Source: an uncultured Amylibacter sp. (lineage in GTDB: Bacteria; Pseudomonadota; Alphaproteobacteria; Rhodobacterales; Rhodobacteraceae). From it: a stretch of 64,000 bases of DNA. The DNA lies in the NCBI GenBank assembly GCA_947497475.1, contig CANMGS010000001.1:124001-188000 (forward strand), in the 5' to 3' direction. The notes below the pieces were generated by a model. It did not search any database and was not told where the DNA came from. It worked only from the letters and a program-made list of their open reading frames with translations. The first letter of the stretch is position 1. Every line of letters begins with the position of its first letter. Positions 50,321 through 59,828 of the stretch are shown one piece after another. The position numbers and the translations under genes were made by a program.

Positions 50321-50902
50321 ATGGAATACACAATCGTTGATGGTGGCGTTGCAATTGTCATACTTGTGTCGGCTATTTTAGCCTATTCCCGCGGTTTGGT
50401 TCGCGAAGTTCTATCGATCGCAGGTTGGGTTGCCGCAGCATTTGCAGCATTCATCTTTGCCCCGAATGCAGAACCGCTGGTACGTGAAATTCCCTATTTA
50501 AACGATATCATCGCAAAATCGTCCGAATTATCGATCATTGCGTCCTTTGCAATCGTTTTTGCCGTTGCTCTGATTCTGACATCCGTTTTTACGCCAATTT
50601 TTTCTGGCTTGGTGCAACGATCCGCGATTGGTGGCCTAGATCAAGGTTTGGGATTTGTCTTTGGTGTTTTACGCGGCTTAGTTTTGGTTATGGTTGGCTT
50701 AATCGTATATGACTACATTGGTGCCGATGTAGATATTGTCGAAAAATCCAAAACAAAAGAATTGCTTGCAGATAGCCAAGAAAGTTTAAAAGAAATGATC
50801 CCAACCGAAGCGCCACAATGGATTGTGGACCGCTATGAAGAATTAACAAACCGCGATAATGCTAATACTGATGCAGGAACGACAACAACCCCTGCAAACT
50901 AA
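50321..50902 (+). CDS. cvpA: CvpA-family membrane protein
   Basis: The ATG at 50321 follows AGGGG and gives 193 residues. Four hydrophobic helices carry the CvpA pattern AYSRGLVREVLSIAGWVAAA and LDQGLGFVFGVLRGLVLV. The C-terminal tail (about 145-193) is charged and Thr/Asn-rich. CvpA is linked in E. coli to colicin V production and lies upstream of purF there; the same cvpA-purF order is seen here. Confidence 0.9.
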   Translation: MEYTIVDGGVAIVILVSAILAYSRGLVREVLSIAGWVAAAFAAFIFAPNAEPLVREIPYLNDIIAKSSELSIIASFAIVFAVALILTSVFTPIFSGLVQRSAIGGLDQGLGFVFGVLRGLVLVMVGLIVYDYIGADVDIVEKSKTKELLADSQESLKEMIPTEAPQWIVDRYEELTNRDNANTDAGTTTTPAN

Positions 50903-50990
50903 GTGAATTGTGATGTAACAAGGTGATGACATTCCTACCACTTCCACAGTATAGAGACCTCAATTCGCAACCGCCTGAGTCGGAGAGACC

Positions 50991-52463
50991 ATGCTAAGCC
51001 AGACAAAGCCGTTCCTAGCCCATCCTTTTGATGACGATAAACTGAAAGAGGAGTGCGGAATTTTCGGCGTCCTTGGTGTTGCAGATGCAGCCAACTTTGT
51101 CGCCCTTGGCCTACATGCCTTACAACACCGTGGTCAAGAAGCGGGCGGAATTGTTGCCTATGACCAAAAAGCTGGTTTCAACAATGCACGCCGTTTTGGT
51201 TACGTTCGCGACCACTTTACAAAGCAAGAGTTGATGAAAACACTGCCTGGCAGTGTTGCTATTGGCCATGTGCGCTATTCAACGGCCGGTAACAAAGGCC
51301 AAACTGCTATTCGCGATGTACAGCCTTTCTTTGGTGAATTTGCTATGGGTGGCGCTGCGATTGCACACAACGGCAATCTGACAAATGCAGATGAGCTTCG
51401 CAAAGAATTGATCAGCCGTGGTTCGATTTTCCAGTCCTCATCAGACAGCGAATGTATCATCCATCTGATGGCACGTTCCATGCAACCAAACATTCCAGAA
51501 CGCATCAAAGATGCAACGCGCCGTGTTGAAGGCGCGTTTTCAATTGTAGCCATGACACGCACCAAGATGATTGGTGTACGCGACCCACTTGGTGTGCGTC
51601 CATTGGTTTTAGGTCAAATTGGTGACGGCTGGGTTCTGAGTTCTGAAACTTGTGCTTTGGATATCATTGGCGCTGAATTTATTCGCGAAGTTGAACCAGG
51701 TGAGATGGTTGTCATTACAGATCAAGGTGTAGAAAGCTCGTTCCCATTTGAACCAGCAAAAGCGCGCCCTTGTATTTTTGAACACGTTTATTTCTCACGT
51801 CCTGATAGTATTCTAGGTGGACAATCCGTATACGAAACACGCCGCCGCATTGGTGTGGAGCTTGCCAAAGAAAGCCCAGTTGATGCGGATTTGGTTTGTC
51901 CTGTTCCAGACAGTGGCACACCTGCAGCGATTGGGTATTCCCAGGAAAGCGGCATTCCTTATGCGATGGGTATTATCCGCAACTCTTACATGGGCCGAAC
52001 GTTTATTGAGCCGTCAGAACAGATTCGTAACATGGGTGTCCGTTTGAAACTGAACGTGAACCGTGCGTTGATCCAAGGCAAACGTGTGATCCTTGTGGAT
52101 GACAGTGTTGTGCGTGGCACGACAAGCCGTAAGATCAAAGAAATGATTTTGGATGCGGGTGCGAAAGAAGTACATTTCCGCATTGCATCACCGCCAACAG
52201 CATGGCCTTGCTTTTATGGTGTAGATACACCTGACCGTGAGAAGCTATTAGCGGCCACAATGAGTATCGAAGAAATGCAAGAGCATTTGGCTGTGGATAG
52301 CTTGAATTTCGTATCCTTAGACGGTCTATACCGTGCATGTGGTGTAGAAACAGGTCGTGATGGCGACAACCCAGCATACTGTGATGCTTGTTTCTCTGGT
52401 GAATACCCAGTGCGTCCGATGGACCAAATCAAACGTGGCTTTAAACTTAAAGAACCTGCGTAA
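50991..52463 (+). CDS. purF: Amidophosphoribosyltransferase
   Basis: PurF makes phosphoribosylamine, the first step of purine synthesis. The protein has 490 residues. A short propeptide ends before ECGIFGVLGV, whose Cys becomes the N-terminal nucleophile after cleavage. The glutaminase part has RYSTAG and IAHNGNLTNA, and the PRTase part has VILVDDSVVRGTT. C-terminal Cys residues (CDACFSGEYPV) could bind a cluster in homologues. It follows cvpA after 88 bases. Confidence 0.96.
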   Translation: MLSQTKPFLAHPFDDDKLKEECGIFGVLGVADAANFVALGLHALQHRGQEAGGIVAYDQKAGFNNARRFGYVRDHFTKQELMKTLPGSVAIGHVRYSTAGNKGQTAIRDVQPFFGEFAMGGAAIAHNGNLTNADELRKELISRGSIFQSSSDSECIIHLMARSMQPNIPERIKDATRRVEGAFSIVAMTRTKMIGVRDPLGVRPLVLGQIGDGWVLSSETCALDIIGAEFIREVEPGEMVVITDQGVESSFPFEPAKARPCIFEHVYFSRPDSILGGQSVYETRRRIGVELAKESPVDADLVCPVPDSGTPAAIGYSQESGIPYAMGIIRNSYMGRTFIEPSEQIRNMGVRLKLNVNRALIQGKRVILVDDSVVRGTTSRKIKEMILDAGAKEVHFRIASPPTAWPCFYGVDTPDREKLLAATMSIEEMQEHLAVDSLNFVSLDGLYRACGVETGRDGDNPAYCDACFSGEYPVRPMDQIKRGFKLKEPA

Positions 52464-52466
52464 ATT

Positions 52467-53126
52467 ATGGGTGCATTCGACGGACAATTGGCCCTGATCA
52501 CAGGAGCAACACGAGGCTTTGGCTATGCTGCTGCACTTGCATTGGCTTCTGAAGGTGCTGAGATTATCGCAGTGGGCCGTACAAGCGGTGCGCTGGAAGA
52601 GTTAGATGATGCGATCCAAGCGGCTGGTGGCAAAGCTACATTAGTGCCTTTGGATATTACCGATAATGACGGGCTACAGCGCCTATGCTTATCTGTGCAC
52701 GAACGTTGGGGGGGCGTAAACCTTTGGCTGCATTCAGCAATACATGCTGCGCCTTTAGCCCCAACAGGGCATATCGCAGATAAAGATTTGGCGAAATCAG
52801 TTACGATCAATCTGACAGCAACACAGCAATTGATTTCAATGATTGACCCGTTATTAAAAGCAAAGAATGGCACGGCCGTACATTTGGACGATCCACGTGC
52901 AGGCGAGAAGTTTTTTGGGGCATATGGTGCTACAAAAGCTGCACAAAAAGCATTGTTTGATAGCTGGGCAGCGGAAAGTATTTCGACGGGGCCGGATGTG
53001 AAAACCTTCACACCTAATCCAATGCCAACGGCAACACGCGCCCGCTTCTTTCCTGGTGAAAGTAAAGAAGGTTTGAACACAGCGGCGAGTCAAGCTGCAC
53101 GTCTTGTGGATTGGTTAAAAGCCTAA
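52467..53126 (+). CDS. Short-chain dehydrogenase/reductase family protein
   Basis: The protein has 219 residues. LALITGATRGFGYAAALALA is the NAD(P)-binding TGxxxGxG motif. The active site region is unusual: the YxxxK motif is seen as YGATKAAQKALF, but the preceding Ser is not obvious (TAVHLDDPRAGEKFFGA). Its activity is therefore uncertain. It starts three bases after purF, so it is probably co-transcribed. It overlaps the convergent RTX gene by four bases. Confidence 0.82.
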   Translation: MGAFDGQLALITGATRGFGYAAALALASEGAEIIAVGRTSGALEELDDAIQAAGGKATLVPLDITDNDGLQRLCLSVHERWGGVNLWLHSAIHAAPLAPTGHIADKDLAKSVTINLTATQQLISMIDPLLKAKNGTAVHLDDPRAGEKFFGAYGATKAAQKALFDSWAAESISTGPDVKTFTPNPMPTATRARFFPGESKEGLNTAASQAARLVDWLKA

Positions 53127-54619
53127 AAGATAAAATCATCTGCTGAAAAGCTTTTAGGATCGATAGAATTACCATCGATTGTTTCCACGCGGATGACTTC
53201 ATCACCTGCAAAAATGACCGCCCCAAATGAACGCTCCACGATCCTTAGCGATGCAATATGCGAGACATTAGACAGTAACGAAAAGTCAATTAAATCAATT
53301 CCAACCTCATAATCTTTTATAAAATCCCGTTTATTATCATCAACAAATTGAAAGATATCTGCACCTTCTCCGCCAAAAAGACGATCACGCCCATCACCAT
53401 CAATAATACGGTCGTCTCCTGTGCCACCAAACAGGGTGTCAGATCCACCCATACCAGATATTAAATCATCCAGATCTGTACCCGTGAGTGTTTCATGTGC
53501 ACGTTTGCCGACGATGCTTGCTCCGATTTCTTCAAGGTTAAGTTCTATTTGTGTAAACCCGTTTTCGCTACCGCTACTGACCAAAAGATGTGGCATATCC
53601 CCGATTGTAATGACCTCTATGTCAGTGACATTATTCAATGTCGTATCAAAATCGTCTGCGAGGATATCAATAAATGCAAATGTACCGCTTGGTGTCAGCT
53701 CAAAAAGGGTAATACCATCATCAGATCCAGCTGCTAAAACAAACGTACGCAAGTTAAAAGTGAAACTTTCCAGAACGCTGGCATCTTGAAACCTAGTATT
53801 TACACCGTCGATTACATGATCAGTTTCTGTTAGTTCCCCACGCCTATTTACCGAGTAAGCTGTGATGCTGTTACTGCCTGCAGATGCAAGCAGCACAAAA
53901 GAATTACCTGCAACCGTTACTGCTTCCAAAGCTTGTGGCAAGCTAAATCCTGAGGCTTCACTTGGCGCAATGCTGTCTTTAAGATGAAGGTTACCGTGTT
54001 GTCCAACACGAAAAGTATTCACTCCTGCATCAAATGCAGACGCCGTGATTAGGAACGTTTTATCGCGCACTGTGACAGAGGTAAATGCACTTACATCGCC
54101 TAAAAAATCAAAGCTACCAGTATCATAAATACGTTTGGTGTTGAATGTATCATCAGGTTTCATGCGAAAACTTGAAATGCCAGATTGCCCATTTTCAGAA
54201 ACGAACAAAAAGGTTTTCCCATCGATCACAATAGTCTCTGTTTGTTTGAAGTTCCTAATAGTAACTCCATCAGGTGTTTGTAAAATCGGCGCCGAAAAAT
54301 GACCAGTAGCATCAATTCGATATGTGGCGACCTCATCATCTAATCGTCCTGATGGCAGTAAAACAATCTCACCTCCAACGGATGATATATTTACCTGAGA
54401 AATAGAAAATGTGCCTGTATCAGGGCCAAATAAAACCGTATCAACCAATTCTGGCGTTTGATCCTCGCGCAGTCGAAAACTGGTTATTGTACCATCTGCT
54501 TCGGAGGCAACAAAAACATATGGTTGCCCGTCAATCATGACAGTTTCCAAATCGGATATACCTTGCAACAGCAGGTCACGGTCATCCATTACTGCTGCAA
54601 TTCTCGTGAAAGTAACCAT
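53123..54619 (-). CDS. Beta-propeller protein with C-terminal RTX calcium-binding repeats
   Basis: The protein has 498 residues and no N-terminal signal peptide. Residues about 25-375 hold seven related repeats of 45-55 residues of the form DGxxFLxVAS...ITSFRL (for example DGQPYVFVAS, DGKTFLFVSE, RDKTFLITAS, AGNSFVLLAS), which suggests a seven-bladed propeller. Residues about 385-425 carry RTX nonapeptides (GGSDTLFGGTGDDRI and GDGRDRLFGGEGADIF). The end is acidic and hydrophobic, typical of type I secretion signals. It is probably secreted and calcium-dependent. No type I export genes adjoin it. AGGAGG precedes the ATG. Confidence 0.85.
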   Translation of the reverse strand: MVTFTRIAAVMDDRDLLLQGISDLETVMIDGQPYVFVASEADGTITSFRLREDQTPELVDTVLFGPDTGTFSISQVNISSVGGEIVLLPSGRLDDEVATYRIDATGHFSAPILQTPDGVTIRNFKQTETIVIDGKTFLFVSENGQSGISSFRMKPDDTFNTKRIYDTGSFDFLGDVSAFTSVTVRDKTFLITASAFDAGVNTFRVGQHGNLHLKDSIAPSEASGFSLPQALEAVTVAGNSFVLLASAGSNSITAYSVNRRGELTETDHVIDGVNTRFQDASVLESFTFNLRTFVLAAGSDDGITLFELTPSGTFAFIDILADDFDTTLNNVTDIEVITIGDMPHLLVSSGSENGFTQIELNLEEIGASIVGKRAHETLTGTDLDDLISGMGGSDTLFGGTGDDRIIDGDGRDRLFGGEGADIFQFVDDNKRDFIKDYEVGIDLIDFSLLSNVSHIASLRIVERSFGAVIFAGDEVIRVETIDGNSIDPKSFSADDFIF

Positions 54620-54665
54620 TAAACGTTCCTCCTACTTTTCAGGTGGAACGTGCCAGATGGATATT

Positions 54666-54691
54666 AATGTTGGTTGAAGTTAACCAACATT
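54666..54691. other. Hairpin between ychF and the RTX gene
   Basis: AATGTTGGTT (54666-54675) and AACCAACATT (54682-54691) form a perfect 10-bp stem, three bases after the ychF stop. A U-tract is poor, so it may be a 3' stabiliser of ychF mRNA or a weak terminator. Confidence 0.5.
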
Positions 54692-54694
54692 GAC

Positions 54695-55792
54695 TTAGGT
54701 ATTATGTAGAAAATGCAATACATCGCCGTCGGCAACGATATAGGATTTGCCTTCAGCACGCATTTTACCCGCTTCTTTGCTACCTTGTTCGCCGTTAAAT
54801 TCAACGTAATCATCATAGGCGATTGTTTCAGCACGGATAAAGCCACGTTCAAAATCACCGTGAATGACACCAGCCGCTTGCGGGGCCGATGTGCCTTTGG
54901 CGATTGTCCACGCGCGGGCTTCTTTTGGACCAACCGTGAAGTATGTTTGCAAGCCCAAGAGTTCGTAACCTGCACGGATCAAACGGTTTAGACCAGCTTC
55001 TTCTAGGCCTAGTTCCTCTAAGAACATTTCAGCCTCTTCATCTTCAAGTTGGCTGATCTCTTCTTCGATTGCTGCTGAGATGACAACAGAGGCAGCACCT
55101 TGTTCAGCTGCCATTTTTGCAACTGCTTCGGAATGTTCATTCCCTGCGCCTGCGTTTTCTTCTTCGACGTTACAGACGTAAACGATTTTCTTGGAAGACA
55201 GCAAACCAAGCTGTTCCCACATCTTTTGCTCGTCTTCATCAACATCTACAGTCCGCGCGGGTTTACCTGCTTCAATTGCAGCCTTGGCTTTTTCTAACAA
55301 AGCGTGCTGTGCGACAGCTTCTTTGTCATTACCCTTCATCTTGCGTACAAGATTAGCCATTCGTTTTTCGATGCTTTCTAGGTCAGCCAACATCAATTCT
55401 GTTTCAATCGTTTCCGCATCTTCGACAGGGTTCACACGACCATCCACGTGGGTCACATCATCATCCTCAAAGCAACGCAGCACATGCGCAATCGCATCAC
55501 ACTCACGAATGTTTGCAAGGAATTGGTTGCCTAAGCCCTCGCCCTTTGAAGCACCCTTAACCAAGCCCGCAATGTCAACGAATGTCATACGCGCTGGAAT
55601 GATTTTCGCAGAGCTCGCGATTTTCGCTAATGTATCAATGCGTGCATCAGGAACAGACACTTCACCTACATTCGGCTCAATGGTACAAAAAGGAAAGTTC
55701 GCCGCTTGTGCCGCAGCTGTTTTTGTTAGCGCGTTAAACAATGTGGATTTGCCCACGTTTGGAAGTCCAACAATACCTGTTTTAAAGCCCAT
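54695..55792 (-). CDS. ychF: Ribosome-associated ATPase YchF (Obg family)
   Basis: The ATG at 55792 gives 365 residues; the usual start [20 protein letters not shown] follows it directly. G1 is [10 protein letters not shown]3 [12 protein letters not shown], and G4 is the NVEE form instead of NKxD, which gives YchF its ATP preference. A coiled-coil (about 125-190) and a C-terminal TGS domain ([14 protein letters not shown] onward) complete the family layout. YchF/OLA1 acts in translation control and oxidative-stress response. Confidence 0.95.
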   Translation of the reverse strand: MGFKTGIVGLPNVGKSTLFNALTKTAAAQAANFPFCTIEPNVGEVSVPDARIDTLAKIASSAKIIPARMTFVDIAGLVKGASKGEGLGNQFLANIRECDAIAHVLRCFEDDDVTHVDGRVNPVEDAETIETELMLADLESIEKRMANLVRKMKGNDKEAVAQHALLEKAKAAIEAGKPARTVDVDEDEQKMWEQLGLLSSKKIVYVCNVEEENAGAGNEHSEAVAKMAAEQGAASVVISAAIEEEISQLEDEEAEMFLEELGLEEAGLNRLIRAGYELLGLQTYFTVGPKEARAWTIAKGTSAPQAAGVIHGDFERGFIRAETIAYDDYVEFNGEQGSKEAGKMRAEGKSYIVADGDVLHFLHNT

Positions 55793-55937
55793 GATGTACA
55801 CCTTGAATGATCGTTTTGCGCGCATCTACGGGGGATATGGGTAAAACGTCAAGTTAGTATGCGTTTTTTTGCCCAAACCCCATTGATTTTCCCGTCTTTG
55901 TATCCCAAACCAAGGTCTAGACTTTAGGGGACTGACC

Positions 55938-56729
55938 ATGACACGCATCGACGCCAAATTTGCAGAGCTGAAAGCCGCAGGAAAACCTGCTTTCGTATCT
56001 TACATCATGGCAGGCGATCCAAGCTATGACACGTCCTTGGCTGTGATGAAGGGCTTGCCTGCGGCTGGTGTGGATATTATCGAGCTGGGTTTGCCGTTTA
56101 CGGATCCAATGGCGGATGGTTCAACAATCCAATTGGCGGGGCAACGCGCACTGGAAACAGGTATGACGTTGAACAAGACATTGGCAATGGCTGCTGAGTT
56201 TCGCAAAGAGGACGATACAACACCGATTGTTTTGATGGGCTATTACAACCCGATTTATTCAATGGGCGTAGACAATTTCATTGCTGCGGCAACGGCTGCA
56301 GGCATTGATGGGCTGATCATTGTAGATTTGCCACCAGAAGAAGACGAAGAGTTGTGTATTCCAGCCAATGCTGCGGGCATGAACTTTATCCGTTTGGCAA
56401 CACCGACAACAGATGATCGCCGTTTGCCAAAGGTTTTGGAAAACACATCTGGGTTTATTTACTACGTGGCCATTACAGGCATCACAGGTTCTGGTTCTGC
56501 CTCTACTGAAAAAGTGGGTGCGGAAGTGGCACGTATTAAGCAATCAACTGATCTGCCTGTATGCGTGGGCTTTGGCATTAAAACACCATCTGACGCCGAA
56601 GGCATGGCAAAGGTTGCTGATGGCGCTGTTGTGGGATCCGCAATCGTATCCAAATTGGGTGCTGGTGAGAGTGTTGAAGATGTTCTTTCTTTTGTCAAAG
56701 AGCTGGCAGATGGCGCACATCGCGCCTAA
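55938..56729 (+). CDS. trpA: Tryptophan synthase alpha chain
   Basis: TrpA converts indole-glycerol phosphate to indole for the TrpB partner. The protein has 263 residues. The catalytic Glu is in [16 protein letters not shown] (with the Asp in FTDPMADG), the phosphate site in [10 protein letters not shown], and the alpha-beta tunnel loop around [11 protein letters not shown]. trpB is not in the window. It is divergent from ychF. Confidence 0.95.
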   Translation: MTRIDAKFAELKAAGKPAFVSYIMAGDPSYDTSLAVMKGLPAAGVDIIELGLPFTDPMADGSTIQLAGQRALETGMTLNKTLAMAAEFRKEDDTTPIVLMGYYNPIYSMGVDNFIAAATAAGIDGLIIVDLPPEEDEELCIPANAAGMNFIRLATPTTDDRRLPKVLENTSGFIYYVAITGITGSGSASTEKVGAEVARIKQSTDLPVCVGFGIKTPSDAEGMAKVADGAVVGSAIVSKLGAGESVEDVLSFVKELADGAHRA

Positions 56730-56833
56730 AAAGCGACAATTTGGGTAATTCACCTTACCAATTTTTGCATTTTCCATATTGTCATTGCAGGCATGTCTTT
56801 TCTAAATTGGCTTAAATCACCAAAGGACAGATC

Positions 56834-58006
56834 ATGCCCGTTATTACCAATGTCGATGACCTAAAGAAAATCTACAAACGTCGTACGCCAAAGATGTTTT
56901 ATGATTATGCGGAAACGGGATCTTGGACAGAGCAAACCTTTCATGACAACGTGAATGACTTCGCTGACATTCGTCTGCGTCAGAAAGTGGCGATTGATAT
57001 GTCTGGGCGTTCCACAGCGACACAGATGATTGGCCAAGATGTATCTATGCCTGTGGCGCTTGCCCCTGTTGGCATGACAGGGATGCAACATGCAGATGGA
57101 GAGATTAAAGCCGCGCGCGCGGCAGAGGCATTTGGTGTGCCATTCACACTGTCCACCATGTCGATCTGTTCTATTGAAGATGTGGCCGAACATACAACCA
57201 ATCCATTTTGGTTTCAGGTTTATGTGTTGCGAGACGAAGATTTCAACAGACGTTTATTAGATCGCGCAAGGGCAGCGGGTTGTACAACTTTGGTCATTAC
57301 TGCTGATCTGCAAATTCTGGGGCAACGCCATAAGGATTTGAAAAACGGTTTGTCCGCCCCGCCCAAACTGACTTTGGCGTCTATTGCAAACCTAGCGACT
57401 AAAGTGCCGTGGGGATTGGAGATGTTAGGAACGAAACGCAGGTTCTTTGGCAACATCGTTGGACATGCAAAGAATGTTGAAAATGCTGCTGACCTTGGCG
57501 CTTGGACGCATGAGCAGTTTGATCCAACGTTGGATTGGAAACGCATTGATAAAATGGTCAAGGATTGGGATGGCAAGGTCATTATCAAAGGTATTTTGGA
57601 TGTGGAAGACGCCAAACGCGCTGTGAAAACTGGGGCGGATGCAATTATTGTTTCCAACCATGGTGGGCGCCAATTGGATGGAGCTGTGTCATCAATACGC
57701 ATATTGTCGGACATCGTTGATACGGTTGGTGATAAGATTGAGGTGCATATCGACAGCGGCATTCGTTCGGGGCAAGACGTTTTGAAAGCCATGGCTTTGG
57801 GGGCAAAGGGCACATATATCGGGCGCGCATTTATCTATGGGCTTGGTGCTATGGGTCAAGAAGGTGTTACAAAAACGCTGGAAGTCATCCATAAAGAGCT
57901 GGATATGTCTATGGCTCTTTGTGGGGAACAACATGTGGATAACTTAAATCCGAATAATTTACTTATTCCAAAAGGTTTTAAGATATCAGAGGCTTATACC
58001 CGTTAA
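56834..58006 (+). CDS. lldD: FMN-dependent L-lactate dehydrogenase / alpha-hydroxy-acid oxidase
   Basis: The protein has 390 residues. The FMN-binding TIM barrel is seen in FYDYAETGSWTEQTF, LVITADLQILGQRHKDL and the active-site VSNHGGRQLDG, in which the His abstracts the substrate proton and the Arg binds the carboxylate. DSGIRSGQDVLKAMALGAKG completes the signature. It oxidises L-lactate or a close hydroxy acid into the quinone pool at the membrane. A TRAP system for monocarboxylates is elsewhere in the window, but linkage is speculative. Confidence 0.93.
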   Translation: MPVITNVDDLKKIYKRRTPKMFYDYAETGSWTEQTFHDNVNDFADIRLRQKVAIDMSGRSTATQMIGQDVSMPVALAPVGMTGMQHADGEIKAARAAEAFGVPFTLSTMSICSIEDVAEHTTNPFWFQVYVLRDEDFNRRLLDRARAAGCTTLVITADLQILGQRHKDLKNGLSAPPKLTLASIANLATKVPWGLEMLGTKRRFFGNIVGHAKNVENAADLGAWTHEQFDPTLDWKRIDKMVKDWDGKVIIKGILDVEDAKRAVKTGADAIIVSNHGGRQLDGAVSSIRILSDIVDTVGDKIEVHIDSGIRSGQDVLKAMALGAKGTYIGRAFIYGLGAMGQEGVTKTLEVIHKELDMSMALCGEQHVDNLNPNNLLIPKGFKISEAYTR

Positions 58007-58008
58007 AG

Positions 58009-58017
58009 TTATCCACA
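58009..58017 (+). promoter_or_regulatory. DnaA-box consensus downstream of lldD
   Basis: TTATCCACA matches the DnaA box exactly. It begins three bases after the lldD stop and lies 73 bases before the small gene at 58091. A single box is weak evidence. Confidence 0.3.
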
Positions 58018-58090
58018 GGTTATTGTTGACGAAACGGAAACAATAGGACTAAAGTTAGGTACATTGTCACTTTCTTTTGGGGAGAAGGTT

Positions 58091-58207
58091 ATGAGTACTG
58101 CCATAGAGCGCACTGCGCTTACTTTATCTAATGGATATTACCGAGTTTTAGAGGCGTATTACAGTGCCATAGAAAAATCAGTGGGATTTGTCCTAAAAGA
58201 GGATTAA
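58091..58207 (+). CDS. Small protein (38 residues), function unknown
   Basis: The ATG follows GGAG at six bases. The product has 38 residues with no signal or helix of clear membrane type; it is aromatic-rich (GYYRVLEAYYSAIEK). A TTGACG/TAAAGT pair with an 18-base spacer about 65 bases upstream could be a promoter, and a terminator follows at 58239. These signals make it a plausible small gene. I know no family. Confidence 0.5.
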   Translation: MSTAIERTALTLSNGYYRVLEAYYSAIEKSVGFVLKED

Positions 58208-58238
58208 TCCCCTTAAAACGTAAGCAAAATACACATTA

Positions 58239-58262
58239 ATCGACTCTAAAGTCGATCTTTCC
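58239..58262 (+). terminator. Terminator of the 38-residue gene
   Basis: ATCGACT pairs with AGTCGAT around a four-base loop, followed by CTTTCCCCTTTT. It lies between the small gene and rplY. Confidence 0.7.
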
Positions 58263-58356
58263 CCTTTTAATTATAGAGATTCGCGGTTACAGAGCAGCTT
58301 CTTGCAGCTTTACACCCTTGGAGGAGGCTGCGTTTGTAAACTTTAGGAGAATTAAA

Positions 58357-59022
58357 ATGGCTGGAAATATACCAGATTTCAATGCCACGGTACGCGCGGG
58401 GACAGGCAAGGGGGCCGCTCGTCAAGCTCGTCGTGATGGGCTCGTACCAGGTGTGGTTTATGGCGGTGGACAAGATCCACAAGCAATCAACGTACCGTTC
58501 AACGTACTTTTCAAGCAACTAAAAGCAGGCCGTTTCATGTCTACGCTTTTCAACTTGAAAGTAGAAGGACAAGAAGATGTACGTGTGATCTGCCGCGGCG
58601 TTCAGCGTGACGTTGTAAAAGACCTACCAACACATATCGACATGATGCGCTTGAAGCGTGATTCACGTGTTAACCTGTTCATCCCAGTAGAATTCATCAA
58701 CGAAGATGTTTCTGTTGGTTTGAAAAAAGGCGGCACATTGACAACAGTTCGCCCAGAGGTGGAACTGAAAGTAACTGCGGGTAACATACCTGCAAGCTTG
58801 ATTGTTGATCTTGAAAAACTAGACATCGGCGACATCGTTCACATCTCTGACATTGAAATGCCAGAAGGTGCACGTCCAATGATCACAGACCGTGACTTTG
58901 TAATTGCAAATATTGCTGAACCATCTGCTCTGAAATCAGAAGATGATGAGGATGAAGCAACAGAAGAAGCAAGTGCAGAAGAAGCACCAGAAGAAGGCGA
59001 AGAGCCAGCTGCAGAAGAATAA
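58357..59022 (+). CDS. rplY: 50S ribosomal protein L25 / general stress protein Ctc
   Basis: L25 binds 5S rRNA. The ATG at 58357 follows TAGGAGA and gives 221 residues, the long Ctc type with a second beta domain. The RNA-binding start reads [22 protein letters not shown]. The C-terminal 30 residues are strongly acidic ([20 protein letters not shown]). The gene at 59829 is pth, and rplY-pth is a common alphaproteobacterial order, here interrupted by the FkbM gene. A GCAGC/GCTGC pairing in the leader could be regulatory. Confidence 0.95.
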   Translation: MAGNIPDFNATVRAGTGKGAARQARRDGLVPGVVYGGGQDPQAINVPFNVLFKQLKAGRFMSTLFNLKVEGQEDVRVICRGVQRDVVKDLPTHIDMMRLKRDSRVNLFIPVEFINEDVSVGLKKGGTLTTVRPEVELKVTAGNIPASLIVDLEKLDIGDIVHISDIEMPEGARPMITDRDFVIANIAEPSALKSEDDEDEATEEASAEEAPEEGEEPAAEE

Positions 59023-59046
59023 GCTTTTTCGCAGAACTAAACTAGA

Positions 59047-59079
59047 AACGCTCGTAACTTTGGTTGCGGGCGTTTTTTA
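59047..59079 (+). terminator. Rho-independent terminator of rplY
   Basis: AACGCTCG (59047-59054) pairs with CGGGCGTT (59067-59074), with one G-U, and runs into TTTTATTTT. Confidence 0.8.
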
Positions 59080-59745
59080 TTTTCCAAAACAGACAATGGC
59101 ACCGTGTGAACCTTTAGGCACATAAGAAAACCCCATTGTAGACAACTGATCAAATAGACCTTTGATCGCCTCTTGGCCGTAAACGTTGGGGTGTAATTCC
59201 ATCATAATCATGCGCACATGATCTGGTAATGGCTCAATGAACAACTCTGTTTCTAACCCTTCGACATCACACATGATAATTGATGGTTCAAACTCTGCAA
59301 CCACGTCCATCAACGCAAGTGCAGGCACCTCTACCGTCGTAACATTCGGCGCGTTACCAGAAACCAATGAGCCCGCCCAAAAAGCTTTGGATTTATGAAA
59401 GGTAATCGTTTCACTTGTCTTTTGCGCTACAATCGCACCATGGGTAACTGTAGCCCCAAAGATTAGATTAGCGGCTAAGTTTTCTTGAATATCCCATATC
59501 AAATCTTCATTTGCTTCCACGATCATGAGGTTGTCACCACCCACGATACGTCCAGCAACAACACCAGTGCATCCAATACCCCCACCCAGATCCAAAACAC
59601 GATCAGATGGCTTTATATGATTTTTGATAGCGCGCCTTTCAGTTCCCTCAAAACGACCCGCATTTATTGCCTCGGTGATTTTTGGGGTCAGGTGGTGTTT
59701 GCTAACACAAAGCGTCATGCCATCTAATTCAAAATACTTCTTCAT
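59077..59745 (-). CDS. FkbM-family methyltransferase
   Basis: The protein has 222 residues. SDRVLDLGGGIGCTGVVAGR is the S-adenosylmethionine motif I, LMIVEANEDLIWDIQENL the following acidic loop, and PSIIMCDVEGLETELFI is the FkbM-specific motif. Family members O-methylate sugars, lipids or natural products; the substrate here is unknown. It sits on the opposite strand between rplY and pth, an interruption of a common housekeeping order. Confidence 0.88.
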   Translation of the reverse strand: MKKYFELDGMTLCVSKHHLTPKITEAINAGRFEGTERRAIKNHIKPSDRVLDLGGGIGCTGVVAGRIVGGDNLMIVEANEDLIWDIQENLAANLIFGATVTHGAIVAQKTSETITFHKSKAFWAGSLVSGNAPNVTTVEVPALALMDVVAEFEPSIIMCDVEGLETELFIEPLPDHVRMIMMELHPNVYGQEAIKGLFDQLSTMGFSYVPKGSHGAIVCFGK

Positions 59746-59828
59746 AAACTTGGATATCCAATATTGTTGATAATCTAAGAAGCTGCCCTTAAAAGATATT
59801 TCATAGACTTAACGCGAGACATCCAAAA

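Noticed and set aside
55191-55844. 217-residue plus-strand frame across ychF
   Set aside because: It is antisense to a conserved gene and has no start signal; its Ser-rich product is a codon-usage artefact.
57220-57813. 197-residue minus-strand frame across lldD
   Set aside because: It is antisense to a conserved enzyme gene and has no supporting signals.
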